Position numbers and translations under genes: made by a program. From Bacteroidales bacterium (GTDB taxonomy: Bacteria > Bacteroidota > Bacteroidia > Bacteroidales > Muribaculaceae), in contig SUXH01000020.1 of the NCBI GenBank assembly GCA_015061055.1, forward strand, positions 1-49,029: a DNA stretch of 49,029 bases. Reading direction: 5' to 3'. Below are positions 1 to 7,202 of the stretch, one piece after another. Positions within the stretch are counted from its first letter, which is position 1. Every line of letters begins with the position of its first letter. The notes beneath the pieces are model-generated. The model searched no databases. It was not told the DNA's origin and saw only the letters and a list, made by a program, of their open reading frames with translations.

Positions 1-29
1 CCCTTTGGAATTGATGGTTTCTGTGCCAT
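1..29 (-). CDS. hisS: Histidine-tRNA ligase, first codons only (cut by window edge)
   Basis: Only the first nine codons plus two bases lie in the window; they read MAQKPSIPKG. That matches the well-known N-terminus of Bacteroidales histidyl-tRNA synthetase (M-x-x-KPSIPKG, followed in the family by TRDF). The enzyme charges tRNA-His in the cytoplasm. A textbook Bacteroides promoter sits just upstream on the same strand (-7 box 55-62, -33 box 83-86), giving a predicted leader of about 18 nt and supporting this ATG. The identification rests on a very short peptide, so it is likely rather than certain. Confidence 0.72.
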
Positions 30-54
30 ATTTCTTTATTTTTCAAATCGAATG

Positions 55-86
55 CAAAGTTAGTCATTTTTTAGAAGAAGAACAAA
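55..86 (-). promoter_or_regulatory. Promoter of hisS (TTTG-N20-TAACTTTG)
   Basis: Read on the minus strand, TTTG (86-83) and TAACTTTG (62-55) are separated by exactly 20 bp, which is the Bacteroides housekeeping consensus. The -33 box uses the poly-T tail of the terminator of the neighbouring amidase gene. Confidence 0.75.
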
Positions 87-117
87 AAAAGAGTATATCC
101 AATATACCGATATACTC
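84..117 (-). terminator. Intrinsic terminator of the amidase gene
   Basis: The arms GAGTATAT (91-98) and ATATACTC (110-117) form an 8-bp stem. On the minus strand this is followed by seven T residues (90-84). It lies 26 bp after the amidase stop codon. Confidence 0.7.
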
Positions 118-142
118 TCACTACTTTTTTATTCTTTTACCC

Positions 143-1282
143 CTATTCTACGTAATTTGGATCGTTTAGGAGTGTTACTTGATCGGTAATTTCGGCTGCT
201 TTCACTTTTATCTCTAAGATTTGTGTTTCAAAACCATCAGCTTCAATCTTTACTTTATATTTTCCCGGCTTTATATCCCAGAACACATACACTCCGTTAT
301 AAAACTCGTCGGTAATATATGTTTGTAGTTTCTTACCATTCTTATTTAATAATGTAACAACCGCTCCATTTATCGGAAGCAGACAATCATGAGTTCCCTC
401 AACACAATTACCGAAATTCTTATCGACAAGTATCTTCTTGTTATGCTTCACTGCACCTGCCACTACTCCTGTCGATGGCATATCGGCTTTAAAATAATCG
501 CAAAAGAAACGATACATATTATAAGCCGAAAGTTTGCAATAATCATCGTTTAGCAAACGATGTGTTTCCGGTGCATAATCATGAAAACTACCTTCTACAA
601 GGAACCCCGGCACATCCAAGTGACGTAGCACACCAAGTGTAAAACCCAAGAACTTATTATCTTCCCACACCTTTGGTGCTGATGGTTTCCACACTGTTAT
701 CTCATTGTCCATCAACCATAGAGCCGATTCATTGGCCATAGTTTTACCCAACTCCATATAATCGGCATTTTTGCCCAATGTGTCGGCGTCCATATTATAA
801 AGGTTCAAGAAATAGTTGATTCCTCGATTATTGCCTCCCAACGCATTCGAATGCACTGCTATAAATGCCACATTTGCAGGATTCTCGGCTGCCGCCTCTC
901 CAAGAAATTCATTGGCATCGAGTCCTATATGTTCCAAGTCCTTATCATCAATCTCTCTGTTTCTCACACGCGACATCTTCACATCACAACCTGCAGCTAC
1001 CAGCAAGCGACGCAATTCAAGGCTCTTCACAAGGTTGCTCTTCGACTCCCAATATCCGGTTTCCGATTCATCAGGAAATGGAATAGTGGCAACAAATCGG
1101 TCATTTCCCTTACGTGACGTAATTATATTACCCAGCGAGTCGGTTTCGGCAGCCACATATCCTCCATTCCAATATCCACCATGACCGGCATTAATATAAA
1201 CCTTTTTTCCTGTCATATCCTTTGCACCTGCCATTGTTGCACCTGCCAACACCAAAGCAATTCCCAAAATCAACTTTCTCAT
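143..1282 (-). CDS. Secreted N-acetylmuramoyl-L-alanine amidase (Amidase_3) with C-terminal beta-sandwich
   Basis: The protein has 379 residues and a clear signal peptide (about 1-20, ending AGA), so it acts outside the cytoplasm. The Amidase_3 zinc site is visible: His34 in NAGHGG, Glu79 in YWESKSN, His144 in IAVHSNA, and the catalytic Glu230 in FLVEGSFHDY. Such enzymes cut the bond between MurNAc and L-alanine in peptidoglycan. Residues from about 285 to the end look like a carboxypeptidase-regulatory (PEGA-like) beta-sandwich, with the motif VFWDIKPGKYKVKIEADG. The gene follows the zinc peptidase gene by 40 bp with no promoter I can find, so the two are probably co-transcribed. The substrate could also be a peptidoglycan fragment during recycling. 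The family call is firm; the physiological role is inferred. Confidence 0.85.
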   Translation of the reverse strand: MRKLILGIALVLAGATMAGAKDMTGKKVYINAGHGGYWNGGYVAAETDSLGNIITSRKGNDRFVATIPFPDESETGYWESKSNLVKSLELRRLLVAAGCDVKMSRVRNREIDDKDLEHIGLDANEFLGEAAAENPANVAFIAVHSNALGGNNRGINYFLNLYNMDADTLGKNADYMELGKTMANESALWLMDNEITVWKPSAPKVWEDNKFLGFTLGVLRHLDVPGFLVEGSFHDYAPETHRLLNDDYCKLSAYNMYRFFCDYFKADMPSTGVVAGAVKHNKKILVDKNFGNCVEGTHDCLLPINGAVVTLLNKNGKKLQTYITDEFYNGVYVFWDIKPGKYKVKIEADGFETQILEIKVKAAEITDQVTLLNDPNYVE

Positions 1283-1322
1283 AATATATCTTATTATTTA
1301 ATTTATATCTCAGTACAGCACT

Positions 1323-1994
1323 TTAATCTCTTCGTCCTAAAAATATCATAACATAATATATCAACGTAGCTAACGAACTTAAAGCTGCAACAACATATGT
1401 ATAAGCTGCCGATTTCAATGCATCTTTTGCAGCCTCTTGATCACGCCCCACAGCTATTCCGGTACGATCAAGCCATGCAAGCGCTCGTTGACTCGCATTA
1501 ATTTCCACCGGAAGCGTAACAAAACTGAAAATTGTTGTCATCGCAAACAATAGAATACCAATCCCAAGCAACACCGGGAACACATTGATTGTCAGGATTC
1601 CACCAAGCAGTAACCATGAAATCCATGGAGATGCGAAACTCACTATCGGCACAAGTGCCGAACGCATTTGCAATGGACTATACTTTGTTGCATGTTGCAC
1701 AGCATGACCACATTCGTGAGCCGCTACAGCTGCAGCTGCCACACTTCTACTTGCATACACACCTTCACTCAAGTTCACAGTCTTATCACTTGGATTATAA
1801 TGATCAGTTAGCATACCATTAGTACTCACTACCTTCACATCATATATTCCATTATCGTGGAGCATCTTCTCAGCCACTTCTTTACCGGTCATCCCGATTG
1901 GCATACGTGAATAACGCTCAAATTTATTCTTCAACGAAGATTGAACAAGATAGCTCACAAGGGCTATCACAATAAAAATTACATAAATACCCAT
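1323..1994 (-). CDS. Membrane zinc metallopeptidase, YugP family (Zn_peptidase_2)
   Basis: The 223-residue protein starts with a transmembrane helix (1-20) and carries the zinc motif HECGH at 93-97, with a likely third ligand Glu164 in LPVEINAS. Three hydrophobic segments follow (about 112-135, 138-160 and 190-218). Length, the N-terminal helix, HECGH and the LPVEINAS motif together are typical of the YugP/DUF2268-like membrane peptidases found in most Bacteroidetes and Firmicutes. Their substrate is not known. The gene has a -7 box (2029-2036) about 35 bp ahead of the ATG and lies 40 bp before the amidase gene, suggesting a two-gene envelope unit. Confidence 0.85.
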   Translation of the reverse strand: MGIYVIFIVIALVSYLVQSSLKNKFERYSRMPIGMTGKEVAEKMLHDNGIYDVKVVSTNGMLTDHYNPSDKTVNLSEGVYASRSVAAAAVAAHECGHAVQHATKYSPLQMRSALVPIVSFASPWISWLLLGGILTINVFPVLLGIGILLFAMTTIFSFVTLPVEINASQRALAWLDRTGIAVGRDQEAAKDALKSAAYTYVVAALSSLATLIYYVMIFLGRRD

Positions 1995-2028
1995 AGTCTA
2001 TTAAAATTAAGTTATTTCTTTCACTTCA

Positions 2029-2036
2029 CAAAAATA
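2029..2036 (-). promoter_or_regulatory. -7 box (TATTTTTG) ahead of the zinc peptidase gene
   Basis: Perfect TAnnTTTG on the minus strand, 35 bp from the ATG. No convincing -33 element lies 20 bp upstream. Confidence 0.45.
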
Positions 2037-2038
2037 CA

Positions 2039-2086
2039 CAAAAAATGTGCCATTGTTGCTGTTTCTGCAATTTTGCAATGGCACAT
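2039..2086 (-). terminator. Intrinsic terminator of the first C10 protease gene
   Basis: An 11-bp perfect stem (2045-2055 with 2076-2086, ATGTGCCATTG/CAATGGCACAT) is followed on the minus strand by a run of T. It starts 30 bp after the stop codon of the C10 protease gene. Confidence 0.75.
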
Positions 2087-2115
2087 TTCATCTTATTTCA
2101 CAATTTAGGGACTAT

Positions 2116-4434
2116 TTATAAGATAACTTTTGTAACCTTGTTTCCTCGTTTCTTGATAAAAATACCATTTTCAGGATTAACCACTTTCACTCCTTGTAAG
2201 TTATAGTATTCTACAGGAGCATTATCTTCAGCTTCAATATTTTCCACTCCGGACTTATCGGCTACAAGTGTAAACTTCACCTGTTTTCCCCACACTTGAG
2301 ATTTATTTGTTACATCGTAGCGACGCAATGCCATAGTATACTCCTTACCAATTATAGCTTCTGGAAATGAGCCTTTGAAGGTTACTGTTTCCGTTTCATT
2401 TTTATCTATTCTAACTTTTGAATATATACGACGATATATTCTATTATCTCCATAAATCATCAATTCAAGTTCTCCCTCATAATAATCTCCTGTATTTGTA
2501 ATATTAGCTGTTACCTCTATATCAGAAGGTGTCATTTCTGTTGATTTAGGTACAATTTGCTTTGCGATTGACAAATTAGCAGCACTCATCTTTTGCACAT
2601 AAATACCTTTTACTCCTATAAGATTATCATCTATATCATATACACCTATTTTATATGTTCCTTCAGTTGCAATGGCATCTAATTCACACTTAAACTCAGC
2701 CGTTTCGCCACTTTTCACAAAAACCATCATTGGTAATGATACTGATAACACACTATCACTCATATCTAATACTCTCATACGCATTATATTATAATATTCC
2801 ATTCCGCCATCATTCCGAACAGTTGCAACAGGATATAATTTTCTATTAGTTCCTATCACTGTCCCTGCATTCAATGCTTTCAGTTTTAAAGAATAGATTG
2901 TAGATTCGAATGATAACGTCACTTTTCCATCTTTAACAACAGCATTTACATAATCTGGTGTTACTTTATCTGTATACATATTCTTAAATGCACTATCAGG
3001 CTCATGTATCAACTTATATTGTGGATATAATTTATATTCTCCTTCTTCTATTCCAGGCATAAAATAAGGTTGTACTATAGTTGCACCAAGCCCCATATTA
3101 GGTGGTGTGACTTCTCTTTTTACTATAGTAGTCTTTCTAACCAATTCTTCTCCTTTATACATATTTAATGAGAATTCCAATGGCAATGTATCTGATGATT
3201 CATTCCACATTCCTTTCATATATATTTTTGCCACTCTCCCAACATATACCTCTGGTGTTTCAATCGTCCAACTATCTAATCTAACATACCAATCTTCTTC
3301 ATATTCAACACCTTCATTAGGGTAAATATTGGTAATTATAGTTTGATTAATAGTATACCCTTCTTCTTCCACTTGCGTAGGAGACAATGATGTCAACAAG
3401 AAATATCCATCACATGTTCCAGTCCAACCCCAGTTAAAATGGAAATAGCCATTTTTATTATAGCCATCACACACAAATGCGTGACCTGAATGATATGAAT
3501 TATGACCACTATAATAGATAGGACGACCTGCATCTAATTCGTTCTTAAGCAATTGTTCCCATTCATTACTTAAATAATTAGTTCGATAATCCATTCGAGC
3601 TTGATATTTAAAATAATTAACCAATGCCTTTCTTGCTACAATAGAATTCGCTCCACTTGATGTATTATAGCTCATATTCACCGATATACCTACATCACTC
3701 ATCAATTTTGCTACTGCTTGTTGAGATTCTACACTACTTTCATTATTGTAGGTTGGTAGTATCAAGTCCCATTGATATGTAGATTTACTAAAGTCTGCAC
3801 TTAGAATAGTTTTGGTTTCATTATATTCCCATTCGTATGAATTACTACCTACACCCACTTCTGGCCAACGCCAATAATACATAATCTGAGCCATTGCAGT
3901 AGCCACACAACCGGCAGCAGCCTTATTTCCATTACTCAATGTAGGACACATTAAATTATAAGGTGCGTCTTGTCCCCACTTTATTTCACCAAGAAGTGGT
4001 GCAACACTTGTAGTCCACTCTTTTGGTGCTACCGATGAAGATTCTACACCTTTTTCTTGCAAATACTCTATTTGACGTTGATATTCATCAAGCCAATAGC
4101 GCATATTTTCCGGTATTTTTTCATAATCGAATGTCCCGTTTTCTGAATAACCAAGCACAGGAGTTGCCACAGCATCATCACCTGCCACTACCACATAGCC
4201 ATCTCTGGCACCTCGATTAAACACATAATAAGCTCCCTCAACACCGGTAATTTTATTCTTTGATTTATATGCCAAATGCAACTCAGAATTTACCGATTTC
4301 AACATTCCTTGTTCTGTTTTGTCGACAAAGAAACTCTTAGCAATACTTCTCGCATCTTGTTCTCTCAATTGTTCTGCATTGCCCACTGCACAATAGCACA
4401 ACACTGCAATAATTATTAGTAAAAATCTATTCAT
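2116..4434 (-). CDS. Secreted C10 (streptopain-like) cysteine protease, paralog 1
   Basis: A 772-residue exported protease. The signal peptide covers about 1-20 (ending GNA). A Spi-type pro-domain (about 21-140) is followed by the C10 catalytic domain, with Cys176 in AAGCVATAMAQ, His318 in SGHAFVCDGY and Asn334/Trp335 in HFNWGW. The rest (about 370-700) looks like beta-sandwich modules. The last residues (YYNLQGV...NGIFIKKRGNKV) resemble the short sorting tail seen on many Prevotella and Muribaculaceae exported proteins, suggesting type IX secretion and surface or extracellular location. The ATG is fixed by the promoter 20 bp upstream. Its pro-domain is nearly identical to that of the next gene while the C-terminal half has diverged. 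All catalytic residues are present, so activity is expected; the substrate is unknown. Confidence 0.88.
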   Translation of the reverse strand: MNRFLLIIIAVLCYCAVGNAEQLREQDARSIAKSFFVDKTEQGMLKSVNSELHLAYKSKNKITGVEGAYYVFNRGARDGYVVVAGDDAVATPVLGYSENGTFDYEKIPENMRYWLDEYQRQIEYLQEKGVESSSVAPKEWTTSVAPLLGEIKWGQDAPYNLMCPTLSNGNKAAAGCVATAMAQIMYYWRWPEVGVGSNSYEWEYNETKTILSADFSKSTYQWDLILPTYNNESSVESQQAVAKLMSDVGISVNMSYNTSSGANSIVARKALVNYFKYQARMDYRTNYLSNEWEQLLKNELDAGRPIYYSGHNSYHSGHAFVCDGYNKNGYFHFNWGWTGTCDGYFLLTSLSPTQVEEEGYTINQTIITNIYPNEGVEYEEDWYVRLDSWTIETPEVYVGRVAKIYMKGMWNESSDTLPLEFSLNMYKGEELVRKTTIVKREVTPPNMGLGATIVQPYFMPGIEEGEYKLYPQYKLIHEPDSAFKNMYTDKVTPDYVNAVVKDGKVTLSFESTIYSLKLKALNAGTVIGTNRKLYPVATVRNDGGMEYYNIMRMRVLDMSDSVLSVSLPMMVFVKSGETAEFKCELDAIATEGTYKIGVYDIDDNLIGVKGIYVQKMSAANLSIAKQIVPKSTEMTPSDIEVTANITNTGDYYEGELELMIYGDNRIYRRIYSKVRIDKNETETVTFKGSFPEAIIGKEYTMALRRYDVTNKSQVWGKQVKFTLVADKSGVENIEAEDNAPVEYYNLQGVKVVNPENGIFIKKRGNKVTKVIL

Positions 4435-4460
4435 ATTAATACATTGTTAAATTTCTATCG

Positions 4461-4492
4461 CAAAAGAAGATAAATCACAACTTTTTTGCAAG
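4461..4492 (-). promoter_or_regulatory. Core promoter of C10 protease 1 (CTTG-N20-TTCTTTTG)
   Basis: On the minus strand CTTG (4492-4489) and TTCTTTTG (4468-4461) are 20 bp apart. Each box has one mismatch to consensus. The placement is the same, base for base, as in the paralog's promoter at 7013-7044. Confidence 0.6.
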
Positions 4493-4499
4493 TTTTTGA

Positions 4500-4517
4500 G
4501 TACGCAAAAAGTACGCA
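4500..4517 (-). promoter_or_regulatory. Direct-repeat operator candidate upstream of C10 protease 1
   Basis: Minus strand reads TGCGTAC-TTTT-TGCGTAC, two 7-bp direct repeats with an 11-bp period, 7 bp upstream of the -33 box. The same element occurs at 7052-7069 before the paralog, inside an ungapped 85-bp block (4450-4534 and 7002-7086) with only about 11 mismatches. The period of one helical turn suits tandem binding of an activator on one DNA face; the regulator is unknown. Confidence 0.6.
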
Positions 4518-4572
4518 ATTTATAACTCACTGATACTCAGTATGGTTTTTATTCGATTTACAAAATATAATT

Positions 4573-6987
4573 TTACATCTTTTGCATCTTTCGTACTTTT
4601 ACATCGCCGGCAGCATTCACTGTACGCACTATGTAAAGTCCTTTTTCAAGTTTTGACATATCCAAATTTACAGTTCTATCTATTGTTCTTCTCTCTTTAG
4701 CCACAAGTCTGCCACTAAGCGTGTAAATCTCAACTTCAACCACATTATTGTCATTCACTTCTTCTACATTAGACTTGTCTGCCACTACAGTAAACTTCAC
4801 TTTGTTACTCCAAACCTTATTTTTGTCAACGTAATGCAATAACACCATTGTGCATTCCGAGCCGATTTCAGAATCACTAAGTTCACCTTTGAAAGTCAGA
4901 GTTTTTTCTTCATTAGTTTCTAATGTCAAATATTTATAAAAATGATAATTTGTTACATTACCCCAAATATACAATCGCATTTCTCCGGCAAAATAACCTC
5001 CCGTATTCTTGAGCTTCACAGTAGCTTCTATATCATTATACAACATTTCAGTTGAGACAGTAGCTAAATCATCTACGATTTCAATTTCAGGTTCTCCTAT
5101 AGAATAATCTAAAAAGAACTCCTTTCTTGATATCACATTACCTTTTGCATCACACAACACTAAATTAAACTTATCATATACATCTTTTATAGCCGGTAAG
5201 TCACATATAACAACAATCTCATCTCCGGTTTCCATATATGCAAAACTTGAAGTTTCGCACATCTTTCTCATTTTAGAGTCCCATACCTTGAAATACAATT
5301 TATCGCAATATTCCAACTCTCCATGGTTTTTCACAGTGGCACGAACTCTGAATTCTTGTCCTGAGACAGCTCTTGATAAGAATTCAATTTCCGATGCAGA
5401 AAGAACATAATAATATGGAGGATTTGCTAACGTCCCTACACCATCTTTCACTGTAATATTTAAATACGGACAAGCTCCTGCTGTTTTAGGCCTCATATTT
5501 CGAAAACAAGCCGTATCTTCACCTATAAATTTATATTGAGGATAAAGTTTATATTCACCATCTTCAATGTTCTTAGGTAGCTTTATATCTTGATACGATG
5601 TTGGCAAACCTGCTTTGGGAGGTGTTATAGGTCTCGACAAAATGTTATGAGACATCACCAATTCTGTTTCTTTGTATAAATTCAATGCAAAATCAAAGCC
5701 AAGTGTATCACTATAACAATTTCTTGCTCCAGCAATATAAATGCGAGCAGCCGTATCGGCACTGCATTCAGTAGTTTTTATGGTCCAGCCATTCAATTCC
5801 ACATAGCCATTTAATACTCCGCCTTGATTTTCAGGCTGAATACCAATCACAGCACCTTGTCTATAGCTATATCCACTATCATAATCAGAATCATTATGTA
5901 TACTCAATATTTGCAACAAAAAATAGCCATCGTGTGAACCGCTCCACCCCCAATTTATGTGGAAATAGCCTTCTTCGTTATAGCCATCACACACAAATGC
6001 GTGTCCACCACCGGCAGGTCTAAACCCACTATATAGCACAGGACGTTTCGCATCAAGTTCAAAACGAATCATATCTTCCCAATCCGAATATATAAATCCA
6101 GAACGCTCTATATACTTTACTCCATTTTTATATTTAAAATAATTCATTAATGCATAAGGCACATCTTTAGAATAAGCTCCGCTCGTATATCCATATTTCA
6201 TATCAATAGAAATACCTACATCACTCATCAACTTTGCTACTGCCATCTTTGATTCCAAACTACTCGAAGTGTTATATGTAGGCAACATCTTACTCCATTC
6301 ATATGTTGAATAAGCAAACATTGCACTCAATGTTTTATTACTTTCTCCGTTATTCCACAAATATGATCTACCTCCCATTCCAACATCCGGCCACTTCCAG
6401 TATCCCATTATTTGAGCCATAGCAGTTGCTGTACAACCTACAACGGTTTTTCTTCCATCGGGTAATGTAGGACATAGCAAATTATATGGTTCTGATTGAT
6501 CCCACTTTATTTCACCAAGTAGTGGTGATACCGATGTAGTCCACTCTCTTGGTGATACCGATGTAGTCCACTCTCTTGGTGATACCGATGTAGATTGAAT
6601 AGAGTTTTCCTGCAAATACTCTATCTGGCGTTGATATTCATCAAGCCAATAACGCATATTTTCCGGTATGTTTTCATATTCGAATGTTCCGTTCTCGGAA
6701 TAACCAAGCACAGGAGTTGCCACAGCATCATCACCTGCCACTACCACATAGCCATCTCTGACACCTCGATTAAACACATAATATGCTCCCTCATTACCTG
6801 TTGTTTCATTCTTTGATTTATATGCTAAATGTAAATCCGTATTTACCGATTTCAACATTCCTTGTTCTGTCTTGTCGGCAAAGAAACTCTTAGCAATACT
6901 TCTCGCATCTTGTTCTCTCAATTGTTCCGCATTACCCACAACCGAGTAACATAATACAGCTATAATTGTCAGTAATAATTTGTTCAT
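4573..6987 (-). CDS. Secreted C10 (streptopain-like) cysteine protease, paralog 2
   Basis: 804 residues from the ATG at 6987. Longer in-frame starts would begin upstream of the predicted transcription start near 7006 and would bury the signal peptide, so they are rejected. Signal peptide 1-20; pro-domain about 21-135 almost identical to paralog 1; catalytic Cys185 in VVGCTATAMAQ, His329 in GGHAFVCDGY, Asn345/Trp346 in HINWGW. The C-terminal tail (IYTLSGRLVAK... LEKGLYIV) is a clear type A type IX secretion sorting domain, whereas paralog 1 ends in a different, shorter tail. The join of pro-domain and catalytic domain holds an imperfectly tripled nine-residue unit (SPREWTTSV, residues about 136-154). 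No terminator is evident before the promoter of paralog 1, so read-through is possible. Confidence 0.88.
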   Translation of the reverse strand: MNKLLLTIIAVLCYSVVGNAEQLREQDARSIAKSFFADKTEQGMLKSVNTDLHLAYKSKNETTGNEGAYYVFNRGVRDGYVVVAGDDAVATPVLGYSENGTFEYENIPENMRYWLDEYQRQIEYLQENSIQSTSVSPREWTTSVSPREWTTSVSPLLGEIKWDQSEPYNLLCPTLPDGRKTVVGCTATAMAQIMGYWKWPDVGMGGRSYLWNNGESNKTLSAMFAYSTYEWSKMLPTYNTSSSLESKMAVAKLMSDVGISIDMKYGYTSGAYSKDVPYALMNYFKYKNGVKYIERSGFIYSDWEDMIRFELDAKRPVLYSGFRPAGGGHAFVCDGYNEEGYFHINWGWSGSHDGYFLLQILSIHNDSDYDSGYSYRQGAVIGIQPENQGGVLNGYVELNGWTIKTTECSADTAARIYIAGARNCYSDTLGFDFALNLYKETELVMSHNILSRPITPPKAGLPTSYQDIKLPKNIEDGEYKLYPQYKFIGEDTACFRNMRPKTAGACPYLNITVKDGVGTLANPPYYYVLSASEIEFLSRAVSGQEFRVRATVKNHGELEYCDKLYFKVWDSKMRKMCETSSFAYMETGDEIVVICDLPAIKDVYDKFNLVLCDAKGNVISRKEFFLDYSIGEPEIEIVDDLATVSTEMLYNDIEATVKLKNTGGYFAGEMRLYIWGNVTNYHFYKYLTLETNEEKTLTFKGELSDSEIGSECTMVLLHYVDKNKVWSNKVKFTVVADKSNVEEVNDNNVVEVEIYTLSGRLVAKERRTIDRTVNLDMSKLEKGLYIVRTVNAAGDVKVRKMQKM
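6524..6593 (-). repeat. 27-bp tandem repeat (2.6 copies) inside C10 protease 2
   Basis: Two complete identical 27-bp units (6524-6550, 6551-6577) and a 16-bp partial third (6578-6593). The unit is a multiple of three, so it adds nine residues per copy without a frame change. Paralog 1 has a single related copy. Confidence 0.9.
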
Positions 6988-7012
6988 AGTAATTATTCCT
7001 AAATTTCTATCA

Positions 7013-7044
7013 CAAAAATAGAATTTACACAAGTTTTTTGCAAA
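7013..7044 (-). promoter_or_regulatory. Core promoter of C10 protease 2 (TTTG-N20-TATTTTTG)
   Basis: Perfect Bacteroides consensus on the minus strand: TTTG at 7044-7041, 20-bp spacer, TATTTTTG at 7020-7013. Predicted leader is about 20 nt. Confidence 0.75.
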
Positions 7045-7051
7045 TTTTTGA

Positions 7052-7069
7052 GTACGCAAAAAGTACGCA
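7052..7069 (-). promoter_or_regulatory. Direct-repeat operator candidate upstream of C10 protease 2
   Basis: Second copy of TGCGTAC-TTTT-TGCGTAC, identical to 4500-4517 and at the same distance from the -33 box. In the upstream half of the shared block only two bases differ between the two genes, more conserved than the core promoters themselves. Confidence 0.6.
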
Positions 7070-7135
7070 ATTTATAACCCACTGATTATTAACACATTTC
7101 TCACAATATTTATAGAACATTTTTTTTGCTTTTGC

Positions 7136-7174
7136 AAAAAAAAATGTGAGAACAAAATCATTTCTGCCTCACAT
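7136..7174 (-). terminator. Intrinsic terminator of trpB2
   Basis: Arms ATGTGAG (7144-7150) and CTCACAT (7168-7174), then eight T on the minus strand. Ends transcription about 30 bp after the stop codon. Confidence 0.65.
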
Positions 7175-7202
7175 TTCGCATTAATTTTATCGTATAATTA
7201 CT

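Noticed and set aside
816-1184. Plus-strand frames opposite the amidase gene
   Set aside because: Three overlapping frames in the same stretch, none with a promoter or plausible protein; shadows of the amidase.
6988-7059. Longer start for C10 protease 2
   Set aside because: Would begin upstream of the predicted transcription start and place 24 basic/aromatic residues before an otherwise perfect signal peptide.
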